A DNA stretch of 64,000 nt, from the NCBI RefSeq assembly GCF_004361835.1, contig NZ_SNWD01000001.1, forward strand, positions 620,001-684,000, given 5' to 3'. Positions 26,188-35,727 of the stretch are shown one piece after another. Position numbers and translations under genes: made by a program. Numbering within the stretch: position 1 is the stretch's first letter; each line of letters opens with the position of its first letter. The stretch comes from Stakelama pacifica (GTDB lineage Bacteria; Pseudomonadota; Alphaproteobacteria; Sphingomonadales; Sphingomonadaceae). The notes beneath the pieces were generated by a model. It saw only the letters and a program-made list of their open reading frames with translations, searched no databases and was not told the origin of the DNA.

Positions 26188-29100
26188 ATGATTCGCATTT
26201 CGCGACGTTCGTCGCGCGCATCGCTGCGCGCGTTGTTGATGCTTACTTCCGCAATACCCGTGGTTACGATTTCGGCTCCCTATGCCAGCGCACAGGATTA
26301 CACCAATATCGCAGCGTCCGGTCGCGTTACGAGCGAGAACGGAGCACCGATCGCGGGTGCTACGGTTCAGCTCACCTCATCCGACCGCGGCGTCAGTCGT
26401 ACAGTGACGACCGACAGCACCGGCGCTTACACCATCCCGCAGCTCGCGCCAGGCAACTACAACTTTGCGGTTTCAGCGCCGGGCTATGCCACCTATTCGG
26501 AAGCGGCGATTCCGCTTACCCGCCAGGCTGGCGGCGCGAACAGCTTTCGTCTGGTGTCGGCAGAAGCCACAGCGGGCGATATCGTCGTTACCGGCTCGCG
26601 CGAGCGGGTGGCCGACTTTCAGGACACGACGATCGGTAGCACGATCGATATCGGCACGTTGAAAGATCGGGTTCCTATCGGTCGCACCTTGCGCGATGTC
26701 ATGCTGCTCACCCCAGGCACGGTCCAGGGGTCGTCGTCGAATGCCGGGTTCGCCAATCAGGTATCGATCGCTGGCGCAGCCTTTACCGAAAACGCCTTTT
26801 ACATCAACGGCCTGAATGTCACCGACTTTGTTTCTGGTGGTCAGCCGACTGAGGTGCCGTTCGATTTCTACCAAAGTGTCGAAGTCAAAACCGGCGGCGC
26901 CCCTGCTGAATTCGGACGTGCTACTGGCGGCTATGTCGTTGCCACCACCAAATCCGGTTCGAACGAATATCATGCCAGCGTGACCGGCATCTGGGAGCCT
27001 AAGGATCTGCGCGACCATGCGCCGTCGACCCGGACAACCGATTATGCCCATGCCACCGCAAGCCGCGAGGAACTAATCTTTCAGGCGAGCGGGCCGGTCA
27101 TCAAGGATCATCTGTTCGTATATGGGCTGTACAATCTGCGGGACATCCGTTCGATGACGCCGCAGGCCAATCAGGACAATGCGACAAGCGTGCGCAACGA
27201 CAGCCCGTTCTGGGGCGGGAAGATCGACGGCTATATTACCGGCGACCATCATTTCGAATTCACTTATTTCGACACCAGTAACGAAACCGAAAATCGCAGC
27301 CGCGAGTGGAACCGAGACACCTATAAACTGGGCGAAGTGACCGGCGGAACCAACGCACGCGCGGGCGGTAAGAACTATGTGGGCCGCTACACCGGTACGT
27401 TCACACCCTGGCTGACGGTTTCGGGGGCCTATGGCGTCAACAAGCTGCGCTCGGGCAATCTGCCGCTCGATGTCACCAATCCGCAGGTTGTAGATTATCG
27501 AACCGACCCGGCGGGCGTTCAGATCGGCCTGAACAAGGTGACGGATGCGTACAGCAAGACCAACAACGAGCGCGAATTCTATCGCTTCGACACGGACCTG
27601 CAATTCCACCTTCTGGGCGCACACCATGTGCGCATCGGGTACGATCATGAAAAAGATACGCAGGTGCAAACCTTCGAGACGATCGGCGAAGGTGCGTTCA
27701 AAATCTACAATGTGACGCCCGAATCCGCCGAACGGATCGGCCTTCCGGTCGGCACGACCTATTACACGACCCGCGTATATGCTCAGAACGGTACCGCGCA
27801 CGTCCGCAACGAAGCCTTTTACATTCAGGACCAATGGTCGCTGCTCGACAACCGGCTTCGCCTCGACCTCGGGCTTCGCGACGATCGGTTCAGCAATCAG
27901 GGCGTTAACGGCGAATCCTTCTTTGAATCCGGCAATCTGTGGGCACCGCGTCTTGGCGCTGCATTCGATCCCATCGGTGATGGCGGGACCCGTATCTTCG
28001 GCTCGTACAGCAAATATTATCTGCCGATGGCAGGCGATATTAACCTGAACGTCGCAGGCAGCCTGGTCACCTACACCCGCTACAACCTGTTCAACGGGGT
28101 CAGCGGGGAAGGCAATATACCGAATCCCGGCGATCCCATTTTGTCGGTGGTCAACACCAGGGACTGTCCCGATACCGGCATCGCCAATTGCGAAGTGTCG
28201 GCCGACGGATCGCCGTTCAACCCCGATGGTGTCATTGATCGCAACATCAAGCCGCAATCATCCAGCGAGATTATTCTGGGCGTAGAGCGCCAGATTGCTG
28301 ATAAGGTCCGCATCGGTGCCTCTTTCACGCATCGCCGCCTCGGCAATGTGATCGAGGATATATCGATCGATGCAGGCGCGCGCGCTTATTGCATTGGTCA
28401 GGGCTTCACTGCCGAGGCGTGCCAAAGCGCCTATCCCGGCGGCAGCCAGTTTGTCATCGCTAATCCGGGGCGCGATGTCACGGTACAGCTAAATCCATTG
28501 CCCGATGGGAGCACACCGACAGCGACGCTGAAGGCCTCGGATTTGCAATATCCCGATCCGAAGCGCAATTACGATGCGCTGACCCTGACGTTCGACCGCA
28601 GCTTTGATCAGAAATGGAGCCTGTCGGCATCCTATACGCTCGCCTTTAACAAGGGTAATTATGAAGGCGGCGTGCGATCGGAAAACGGGCAGCTGTCGAT
28701 CAACCGATCGGCGGATTTCGATTCGCCCGGTTTCGTAAACGGTGCTTATGGCTATCTGCCCAATGATCGCCGCCACAGCTTCCGCGCCTATGGCAGTTAT
28801 CGCCTGTTCGATGTTCTCGATCTGGGTCTGAACGCATTGGTCCAGTCACCGGCGCATTACAGCTGTATCGGCGCGGTGCCGGTTGATGTCGACGCCTATG
28901 CGAATACCTATCACGGCTACGGCTTTTACTGCCAGGGCAAGCTGGTCCCGCGCGGCACGGCCTTCAAGGGCGACTGGCGGACCGAGTTCAACTTCAGCGC
29001 CGCAGCGCGGTTGCCGCTCGACTTTGTCGATGCATCGATCCGACTGGACGTATTCAACATCCTGAACAGTCAGGCGGTGACGAACTATAACAATTTTGGA

Positions 29101-29196
29101 GAGTTAAGCGACGGGTCGACAAACTCCGATTATCGCTCTCCAAATGCATATCAGACGCCGCGCTACGTTCGTCTGACAGCAAGCATCGGCTTTTAA
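26188..29196 (+). CDS. Oar-like TonB-dependent receptor with carboxypeptidase-regulatory domain
   Basis: A 1002-residue outer-membrane receptor. A signal peptide (ALLMLTSAIPVVTISAPYAS A) is followed by a carboxypeptidase regulatory-like Ig fold at about residues 43-115 (GRVTSENGAPIAGATVQLTS, GAYTIPQLAPGNYNFAVSAP GY). The plug begins near residue 130 (GDIVVTGSRERVADFQD) with FYINGLNVTD and AEFGRATGGYVVATTKSG. A large barrel ends in aromatic residues (YVRLTASIGF). Oar-like receptors take up diverse polymers or lipids in sphingomonads and relatives. It is followed by DeoR, POT-transporter and phospholipase C genes. Confidence 0.88.
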   Translation: MIRISRRSSRASLRALLMLTSAIPVVTISAPYASAQDYTNIAASGRVTSENGAPIAGATVQLTSSDRGVSRTVTTDSTGAYTIPQLAPGNYNFAVSAPGYATYSEAAIPLTRQAGGANSFRLVSAEATAGDIVVTGSRERVADFQDTTIGSTIDIGTLKDRVPIGRTLRDVMLLTPGTVQGSSSNAGFANQVSIAGAAFTENAFYINGLNVTDFVSGGQPTEVPFDFYQSVEVKTGGAPAEFGRATGGYVVATTKSGSNEYHASVTGIWEPKDLRDHAPSTRTTDYAHATASREELIFQASGPVIKDHLFVYGLYNLRDIRSMTPQANQDNATSVRNDSPFWGGKIDGYITGDHHFEFTYFDTSNETENRSREWNRDTYKLGEVTGGTNARAGGKNYVGRYTGTFTPWLTVSGAYGVNKLRSGNLPLDVTNPQVVDYRTDPAGVQIGLNKVTDAYSKTNNEREFYRFDTDLQFHLLGAHHVRIGYDHEKDTQVQTFETIGEGAFKIYNVTPESAERIGLPVGTTYYTTRVYAQNGTAHVRNEAFYIQDQWSLLDNRLRLDLGLRDDRFSNQGVNGESFFESGNLWAPRLGAAFDPIGDGGTRIFGSYSKYYLPMAGDINLNVAGSLVTYTRYNLFNGVSGEGNIPNPGDPILSVVNTRDCPDTGIANCEVSADGSPFNPDGVIDRNIKPQSSSEIILGVERQIADKVRIGASFTHRRLGNVIEDISIDAGARAYCIGQGFTAEACQSAYPGGSQFVIANPGRDVTVQLNPLPDGSTPTATLKASDLQYPDPKRNYDALTLTFDRSFDQKWSLSASYTLAFNKGNYEGGVRSENGQLSINRSADFDSPGFVNGAYGYLPNDRRHSFRAYGSYRLFDVLDLGLNALVQSPAHYSCIGAVPVDVDAYANTYHGYGFYCQGKLVPRGTAFKGDWRTEFNFSAAARLPLDFVDASIRLDVFNILNSQAVTNYNNFGELSDGSTNSDYRSPNAYQTPRYVRLTASIGF

Positions 29197-29213
29197 TCAC
29201 TCCTTCGTCGTGC

Positions 29214-29240
29214 GCCGGGACTTAAATCTGGGGTCCCGGC
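29214..29240 (+). terminator. hairpin after the Oar-like receptor gene
   Basis: Arms GCCGGGAC (29214-29221) and GTCCCGGC (29233-29240) pair perfectly over 8 bp with an 11-base loop, 18 bp past the receptor stop and 65 bp before the DeoR start. No T-run is present, so it may be an attenuating rather than a complete terminator. Confidence 0.4.
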
Positions 29241-29304
29241 ACATAGCTGCTTGCATAAGGCAGCACCGCTTCGGCATGGGTGCCGAGGAACAGGGAAGGA
29301 AAAG

Positions 29305-30060
29305 ATGGATAAGCGGTCAAAGCGCCAACGGGAAATCATGTCGCGTCTGCGCAGCGGCCGGACATTGTCGGTCAATGCGCTGGCCAGCGATCTTTCGGTG
29401 TCGGATGAAACAATCCGACGGGAATTGCGCGCGTTAGAAGATCACGGTGCCATCATCCGCGAACATGGCGGCGCCCGGCTTGCCGCACCCACTTTGGAAG
29501 GCCCGTTGCTTCAGCGGCTCGGCGAAAATGCCGATGCCAAGCTGCGAATTGCCCGTGCGGCAGCCGAAATGATCCCTGACGGTGCCATTGTGTTCATCGA
29601 TTCCGGCACGACGAGCCTGTTCATCGCGCGCCAGCTGGTGGAGCGCAAATCGCTTACCGTGATCACAAACTCGCTTGGTGTCGCGAATGATCTTGGAGGG
29701 ATCAACAACAATCGCCTGTTCCTGGCTGCAGGCCAGATGGATTACGAATATCGAGCATTTTCCGACCATGCCGCACAGGAATATGTTCGCGGCTTCACCC
29801 CGCATCTCGCCATTCTTTCGGTCGGCGGGATCAGCACCGATCAGGGGTTGATGGACTTTCACCCCGGCGAAGCGACCATGAGCCGCATCGCCTATGCAAC
29901 GTCGAAGCGGGTCTTGCTGGGTGCCGATGCGTCGAAATTTGGCCGCTATGCCCTGATCCAGACCGCGCAGCTGAGTGACGTCGATATTCTTGTAACCGAC
30001 GAACCGCTAACCGACGAATATGCGAGTGCCTTCGCTCATGCAGAAGTGGTCGTGGCCTGA
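29305..30060 (+). CDS. DeoR-family transcriptional regulator
   Basis: A 251-residue protein from the ATG at 29305, preceded by GGGAAGGA. The N-terminal DeoR helix-turn-helix is KRQREIMSRLRSGRTLSVNA, then LASDLSVSDETIRRELRALE. The C-terminal sugar-isomerase-like sensor domain (MIPDGAIVFIDSGTTSLFIA, VITNSLGVANDL) follows. Such proteins respond to phosphorylated sugars or similar metabolites. It lies just downstream of the TonB receptor and converges on the POT transporter gene with a 25-bp overlap. Confidence 0.85.
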   Translation: MDKRSKRQREIMSRLRSGRTLSVNALASDLSVSDETIRRELRALEDHGAIIREHGGARLAAPTLEGPLLQRLGENADAKLRIARAAAEMIPDGAIVFIDSGTTSLFIARQLVERKSLTVITNSLGVANDLGGINNNRLFLAAGQMDYEYRAFSDHAAQEYVRGFTPHLAILSVGGISTDQGLMDFHPGEATMSRIAYATSKRVLLGADASKFGRYALIQTAQLSDVDILVTDEPLTDEYASAFAHAEVVVA

Positions 30061-31364
30061 CGCGAGCGCAGTGCCGGGACCAGCAAGACACCGGCGCCGA
30101 GCGCCACAAATCCGCCGAAGGTCGCCATCATGGCGTGGAACAGCCAGAAGGCAGGCGTCGGCATTCGGTCATAATATACGCCAATCAGGCCGACACAGAT
30201 ATTGGCGAAAAAACCGTGCAGGTAAAACAGCCCGGTCCACCACCCCACCATATTGCGCGGTGCCAGCCCTGCGATCAGGCTGAGCCCGGAAGGCCAGACC
30301 AGCACGATCGCGGCATCCACCAAAAGCAGATAGGCAAGCGCCCAGCCGATATGAGTCGCGCCGTCCAGCGCACTCGCGATAGTGAGTACCAGATATCCGG
30401 CAGCGCACAGGATGGTACCGACCATGATCTGAACCAGCGGCTCGATGGCCACGCCGCGCCGATCGAACATGCGCAGCAGCGCCTGCCATCCGGCGATCAG
30501 GGTCAGCGTCGCAAGTCCGTCGAGCGACAGAAACCAGGCCACCGGCATCCGCCAGCCATGCAGATCGAGGTCGACATGGCGTCGCGCCCAGACCAGAAAG
30601 ATGTTCCCGATCTGCTCATAAGCGGCGAAGCATAGATAAACCGCCCCCAGCGCCGCAATCAGCAGCGCGGTGTTGATGACGGGGGCGGCGCGGACCGTGG
30701 TACCCGGCGTTGAAACGATACGGCCAGCTTGGTCGCGCTCACCATATCGTCCATACAGAACAAGGCCGATCAATACCGCTAACGCCGCAACGCCAATAGC
30801 TGCCATGGGCCCCGCATACAGCGCAACCGCGCCGCAGATCAGTGGTCCGCCTATCGCACCCGCATTCAGAAATCCCAGATAGATCGTATAGCCGCGTTGC
30901 CGCTCCGCCTCGTCGCTGAACAGCAGACCGATCTGCACGGAAAGATTCCCCTTCATCAGGCCCGTTCCCGCCGCAAATGGAATGAGTCCGATCAGAAAAC
31001 TGCTCTCCTGGAGCATCATCCCCAGCCCCGCCAGCATCGCGATGCCGCCGAAAAGCACCATCACCCGCCGGTTATCGAGAAGATCACCGAACAGGCCGCC
31101 AAGTGGGATGGAAAGATAGATCAGCGCGTTCGCATAGCCGTAAAGCTGAGACGCAAGGCCTGTGGTCGATACCGGGCCGAACAATGACGCGCTGAGCTCG
31201 CGCACCATGGCTGCGCCGGCGACATGGCTGAGGTTCCCGGCAAGAACATGGTCGATCAGGATAAGCGCCAGCAGCGACTTCACGCCGTACATGGCGAACC
31301 GTTCCCAGAACTCCATCGCCGCGACCGCAAGAAAACGCCGCGAGCGTAGGGGGGAGCGCTTCAT
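30036..31364 (-). CDS. POT/PTR2-type major facilitator transporter
   Basis: A 442-residue transporter with about 12-14 membrane helices. The opening motif EFWERFAMYGVKSLLALIL is the first-helix signature of the proton-dependent oligopeptide transporter group (ExxERFxYYG). The segment PLGGLFGDLLDNRRVMVLFG is the loop 2-3 signature. The substrate may be a peptide or another small molecule. The ATG at 31364 (MKRSPLRSRR) is preferred over 31391 but not proved. It converges with the DeoR gene and lies downstream of the phospholipase C gene. Confidence 0.75.
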   Translation of the reverse strand: MKRSPLRSRRFLAVAAMEFWERFAMYGVKSLLALILIDHVLAGNLSHVAGAAMVRELSASLFGPVSTTGLASQLYGYANALIYLSIPLGGLFGDLLDNRRVMVLFGGIAMLAGLGMMLQESSFLIGLIPFAAGTGLMKGNLSVQIGLLFSDEAERQRGYTIYLGFLNAGAIGGPLICGAVALYAGPMAAIGVAALAVLIGLVLYGRYGERDQAGRIVSTPGTTVRAAPVINTALLIAALGAVYLCFAAYEQIGNIFLVWARRHVDLDLHGWRMPVAWFLSLDGLATLTLIAGWQALLRMFDRRGVAIEPLVQIMVGTILCAAGYLVLTIASALDGATHIGWALAYLLLVDAAIVLVWPSGLSLIAGLAPRNMVGWWTGLFYLHGFFANICVGLIGVYYDRMPTPAFWLFHAMMATFGGFVALGAGVLLVPALRSRQATTTSA

Positions 31365-31477
31365 CGCAGAGAGAGAATCGGGCGCGGCCATTGCGCGCCG
31401 GTGCTATCCCCCTTTCGCAACAGCGAAATGACAATGCTGACGGTCTGGCGGGGCAACCGCGCGCGGCGTCAACAATG

Positions 31478-33544
31478 TTAGACCGGATGCGGGAATGCCG
31501 CCGCTGGCTCGCTGACCCCCGGCTGCCCGTTCTCGATATGGCCTGCAAGGCGAAGCCGCGTGCCGGTATTCCCATCGACCTGAAGATCATACCAGCGATG
31601 CCCGGCAACCGTGATCGGGAAGCTCGCACTTGTTGCTGACTCGACACGCTGCTTCAGGACCTTGCCGGTATGGGCGCAATGGACCGAAACCTCGCTCGCC
31701 GAGCCGCTTTGGTTACGGAGCCGGAGTACAGCGCTGCGCCCGGAATCGTACCAGATCAGCATAGCCTCGATTCGGCCAGGTCCCGCCTTCCCACGAAAAT
31801 CGCGCTGAAAACCATTGGGTCCACGCACCACGATCGCATGGGGAGCGTCCTCGCGGAGCGGCCATGCCTCCTCCAGTCGCGATCGTGCCGCCACGGTGAA
31901 ATAGCGCCAGCCGGGAAAGGCAATTTCGTCCTGAACGCCGAATATCACGCCAACCGGTCCGTCATTGACGAAACGCAGCGTTAATTCGCCCTCGCCCCAG
32001 ACAGGTTCGACCGAAAAGCGATAGGGAAGCGGGCGCGCAGGCCGGGTGCCATGCTCCTGCTCCGGCACCCCCTCGCTGGTCGCGATGGCGGGCGGCGGCG
32101 CGTGTGCACACAACTCCTCAGTTTCCTCGATATAATCGGCAACCGACGGAAGCGCAGCAGCCCAGCGCGTGTCCAACCGCGCTTCATACGGAATATCGAA
32201 ATCAAATATCGAGGTCAGGTCACCGCACGTCGCGCGTCGCCAGGGAGAAATATTCGGCTCCGCCACGCCGAACCGCTTCTCGAGAAAGCGGAGCACCGAT
32301 GTGTGGTCGAAAAGTTCCGAATTCACCCACCCGCCCCGCGTCCAGGGCGAGATCACGATCATGGGCACGCGGGGGCCAAGGCCGACCGGTTCGCCCTGAT
32401 AGGTTTCGCTGCGAACGTCGACATTGCTCGCACCATATTGCGGCGAAATCCCCGGCATCGGAGCCGGGACATGGTCGAAAAACCCGTCATTCTCATCATA
32501 ATTGAGGATGAACGCGGTCTTCGCCCAGACTTTAGGATTAGCGGCAAGCGCAGCGACGAGGCGACCGATCATCACTTCGCCGAACGGAACGGGCGCATCG
32601 GGATGCTCGCTCATCTGCATCATGGGCACGATCCACGACACCTGAGGAAGGCGATCGGCGGCCACATCTTCGGCGAACGCGGCAATCAGATGGCGGGCCT
32701 GCGTCTTTTCGGGATCTTCGGGGCGTTTTCCGTCGATCCAATCGACATATGCGCGACCACGCTTGTAGCGCGATGAATCGCGGTCGAGCTTGCGAAATTC
32801 GCTGAAATAGCCGAGCGGGTTGTCCGAATAGTTGGCCAGTTCCTGATAGACACGCCAGGATATACCGGCCTCTTCCAGCCTTCCGGCATAGGTACGCCAG
32901 GGCAGTCCTTCGCTATCGTCGTCCAGCGCCATATCGGCGCCCGGATTGGGATCGCTGCCGCCGTTGGTGACGCAATATTCGCCTTCCAGCCCAACACTCA
33001 GGCCGTTGGTGCCGGTGAAATGATACAGGCGGTTGGGCCCGGTCGGACCCTGTAGCGAGCAATGATAGGAATCGCAGATCGTAAACTGATCGGCGAGTGC
33101 GTAGTAATAAGGAAGGTCCGCCCGCGTCAGATGTCCCATCGTAAGCGGCCCCTTTTGCGCCGCCCAGCAATCCCAGTTGCGCCAGCGCGCCTGACTGTCC
33201 TTCCAGCTATGGTCAAGCCCAGTGAAACAACGCGCATTGCTGTGGTTGTAATCCAGCCGAAACGGCCATGCGACCTGTCCGCCATCGCGATCGGCACGGC
33301 GCTGCCCCCATACCGTTCGCCCCGTAGGCAACATGATCGGTCGTGGGTCACCAAAGCCACGAACCCCGCGCAACGCACCGAAGTAATGATCGAACGAACG
33401 ATTCTCCTGCATCAGGATCACAACATGTTCGATATCTTGAATCGAGCCGCGCTGTGATGGATGCGCAAACGCGCTCGTCGTTCCGCCCTGAGTGGCAACC
33501 ATTGCGGAGGCGCTTGCAAGGAAAGTTCGTCGATCTACGCTCAT
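31478..33544 (-). CDS. phosphocholine-type phospholipase C (acid phosphatase family, Tat-exported)
   Basis: A 688-residue protein with a twin-arginine-type signal (MSVDRRTFLASASAM). The phosphoesterase domain opens with IEHVVILMQENRSFDHYFGA LRGVRGFGDP, the signature of bacterial PlcN/AcpA-like phospholipases C, and later has ILNYDENDGFFDHVPAP. Two C-terminal DUF756 beta domains follow from about residue 480. It hydrolyses phosphatidylcholine or related phosphodiesters outside the cytoplasm. It reads leftward, ahead of the POT transporter gene (113 bp apart), so a lipid or phosphodiester scavenging module with the adjacent Oar-like receptor is plausible. Confidence 0.88.
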   Translation of the reverse strand: MSVDRRTFLASASAMVATQGGTTSAFAHPSQRGSIQDIEHVVILMQENRSFDHYFGALRGVRGFGDPRPIMLPTGRTVWGQRRADRDGGQVAWPFRLDYNHSNARCFTGLDHSWKDSQARWRNWDCWAAQKGPLTMGHLTRADLPYYYALADQFTICDSYHCSLQGPTGPNRLYHFTGTNGLSVGLEGEYCVTNGGSDPNPGADMALDDDSEGLPWRTYAGRLEEAGISWRVYQELANYSDNPLGYFSEFRKLDRDSSRYKRGRAYVDWIDGKRPEDPEKTQARHLIAAFAEDVAADRLPQVSWIVPMMQMSEHPDAPVPFGEVMIGRLVAALAANPKVWAKTAFILNYDENDGFFDHVPAPMPGISPQYGASNVDVRSETYQGEPVGLGPRVPMIVISPWTRGGWVNSELFDHTSVLRFLEKRFGVAEPNISPWRRATCGDLTSIFDFDIPYEARLDTRWAAALPSVADYIEETEELCAHAPPPAIATSEGVPEQEHGTRPARPLPYRFSVEPVWGEGELTLRFVNDGPVGVIFGVQDEIAFPGWRYFTVAARSRLEEAWPLREDAPHAIVVRGPNGFQRDFRGKAGPGRIEAMLIWYDSGRSAVLRLRNQSGSASEVSVHCAHTGKVLKQRVESATSASFPITVAGHRWYDLQVDGNTGTRLRLAGHIENGQPGVSEPAAAFPHPV

Positions 33545-33804
33545 GTCCGCCCAATCATCCTGTGATGATCGCACGGCTAAGCCTGAAATGTTCAGAATCC
33601 GTGACAGGACGAAAAATCATACGTTATTTTGACGGAATCGGTCATTTTGCACACAGTTGATTAAATCAGAGTACGTTTCGCCGTAAGGTCGCAACATTGG
33701 CGATGTCGGCGACGGTGCATTGTCAGCACTTCACGGAAGGCCTGAACGTTTTGCAGAATTGAAAGCTGCCGCTCCATATAGCCGACCGCTCGGTCATTCC
33801 CTGA

Positions 33805-34540
33805 TCAATTTTCAGTTGCATGAATGTAGGGCAGCTTAAGACAATCTGGTGATTGGCTCGAAATTGGTCTGGCCCCAGTGGCCGGCATGGGCAGTGACCA
33901 ACCGGTTGACGAGCCATCGGCCAGGGCGCGACGGAACCAGTCGGCATCATAGCTCCGGTCGGCGAGCAATGCCCTGGCCTTGGGGAAGGCATCAATCATC
34001 AGCGCCGCCCTTTTGTAGTCGCTCATCTGCCCTTCGCTGAGCAGCATGGTCAACGGGCGGCCTTGGCCGTCGCAGACGGCGTGGAGCTTGGAGTTCAACC
34101 CGCCTTTGGTGCGCCCGATACTTCGGGGTAGAGCCCCTTTTTTAGCAGGCTCGCCGCCGTCCGGTGCGCCTTGAGATGGGTGGCATCGACCATCAGTCGG
34201 TCCGGCTTCCCGCCCTTGGCAGCGAGCTCGGCGAAGATGCGGTTGAACACACCCAGGCGGCTCCAGCGGATGAAGCGATTGTAGATCGTTTTGTGCGGAC
34301 CATAGGCGGCCGGCGCATCGCGCCAGCGCAGCCCGTCCCTGATCACGAAAATGATGCCGCTCACGATCCGGCGATCATCGACCCGCGGGATGCCGTGCGA
34401 CAACGGGAAATAGGGCTCGATCCGACGCATCTGCGCCTCGCTCAGCAACCAGACTTCGGACAACAGCAGCGCCTCCTCGCGCCGTAATTGACTCAACCAA
34501 TCGCCTCTCGTGGAAGCGATTTAATCGGTCCGGAGCCTAG
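33805..34540 (-). mobile_element. IS5-family insertion sequence remnant (IS427-like), transposase in two frames and truncated
   Basis: The first frame (34095-34496, 133 residues) starts MSQLRREEALLLSEVWLLSE and holds YFPLSHGIPRVDDRRIVSGI IFVIRDGLRWRDAP and the first catalytic Asp (MVDATHLKAHRTAASL). The second frame (33805-34098) continues with LNSKLHAVCDGQGRP, then LLADRSYDADWF, the second Asp. A frameshift between the frames is normal for this IS group. The C-terminal third with the catalytic Glu is missing after RRALADGSS at about 33900, so the element is dead. Inverted repeat ends could not be found with confidence. Confidence 0.8.
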
Positions 34541-34813
34541 AAGTCACCTTGTGCAGTGCAGAACCCAGCGCCTTGGCAAAAGGTGTTGAGCTCGGTTGGT
34601 TACGGCAAAAATAATTAGCCCTTGGCGGTCAGGCGAGAGCGTGCCAGAAAGGCCGTGTTACGTGACACAAGAGTGGCACAAAACGCGATAATGACATGCA
34701 GTTAACACGCTGACATTGCATAGATTATCTTGCGGCTTACCCCTCCCGTAGGGGTCACCATTTTCGAGCCTTTTTGGCCGAATTTGGCGGATTTAGGTCC
34801 ATTCTATCGACGC
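34497..34813. other. island-end region with arm-like repeats and att-like core
   Basis: No gene. It holds GTGACACAA (34662-34670) and GTGGCACAAA (34673-34682), then the 14-mer at 34747-34760. This arrangement mirrors the left end at 3797-3897. Confidence 0.35.
34747..34760 (+). other. putative attachment-site core, right copy
   Basis: CGTAGGGGTCACCA is identical to 3797-3810. It overlaps the right arm of a small hairpin (ACCCCT/AGGGGT around CCCGT, 34739-34755). A role as attR is inferred from the repeat and its tRNA-3'-end look; no complete tRNA surrounds it. Confidence 0.4.
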
Positions 34814-35104
34814 TCAGCCCACCCGCGCTCGAAGCGCACGGCTCAGGGTATAGCGGGTGAGCGACAGGCCGAACTCGGCCCACACCCGTTGCGTCAGGTC
34901 GATCAACCGCCAGCGCACCACACCCTGCACCTCCGCGATCGGCCCTGCCCCGAGCTGATCGACGAGCTGAGCGCGCTGTTCGTCGTTCAGGATCAGGGCG
35001 ATCGCCATCAGGCGCCGAACCTGATCGCCATCGGCGCATCGCCGCTTCATCCCGCCCAACTGCGCCGCCGCGATATGCCTTCGAACCTCGATCGCCGCTG
35101 CCAT
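34814..35104 (-). pseudogene. IS630-family transposase remnant
   Basis: The 96-residue frame begins MAAAIEVRRHIAAAQLGGMK RRC and RRLMAIALIL, the N-terminal helix-turn-helix start of IS630-type transposases. It then jumps to VVRWRLIDLTQRVWAEFGLS, a segment that normally lies about 60 residues further on. The middle and the whole catalytic DDE domain are missing, so only debris with an internal deletion remains. Confidence 0.65.
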
Positions 35105-35727
35105 CGCGAGCCTCCTTCCGCTCGCGCCAGCGAACCGTGAGTCAGACTTCGCGCTCCTTTGTATAACAAACCAGTCGGGCCACTCGGCAGGAGCAAATCA
35201 GCTGGTCGTGGCGCCAGCGGTCCGAGGGACATTCCTCTGAGCCGATTGCAGGAAAGAGACCGACGCACGTGATATTGCGCGCCAGATGCTGAACCGCGGC
35301 TTCCTCGTGGTGCCCGGCCCGCACTTTTGCTCTCCAGGAAGCACATCCTCAAAAATGCGCTTCATGCGTATGCGGAAATACTCGGCGACGCGTCAGCTTA
35401 ACCGGTCAGACCGGACACTGGACGATCGGGTCGACGACGGGCTTTTTCAATTCCAGGGTAACTACTCTGGCAATGTTTTCTCCGGACCTGACGCGCTCGT
35501 TCTGAAATGGCCGGAACCGACGATCCACTAACGCTTAAATAAATTTGCATTATGATTAAGCTAAGTAATTGTTTTCGAAAACGAAACATTTGCAACGTCT
35601 TAATAAGCCCGTCAGTTTTCTCTCCATTAACAGTCGCGTACCGTGATCGTCGGTTTATCGATGCCACAGCGTCCCTGCTGCTTCGTACCTGACGAGCCCG
35701 GTTCACGGGATCGAAAAGGGGAAGACA
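35105..35727. promoter_or_regulatory. long upstream region of the giant adhesin gene
   Basis: About 620 bp with no recognisable gene. The last 200 bp are markedly AT-rich compared with the surroundings and include the perfect 12-bp palindrome GTTTTCGAAAAC at 35571-35582. A good ribosome-binding site (AAGGGGAAGA) precedes the ATG at 35728. This is the likely promoter and control region of the adhesin. Confidence 0.45.
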
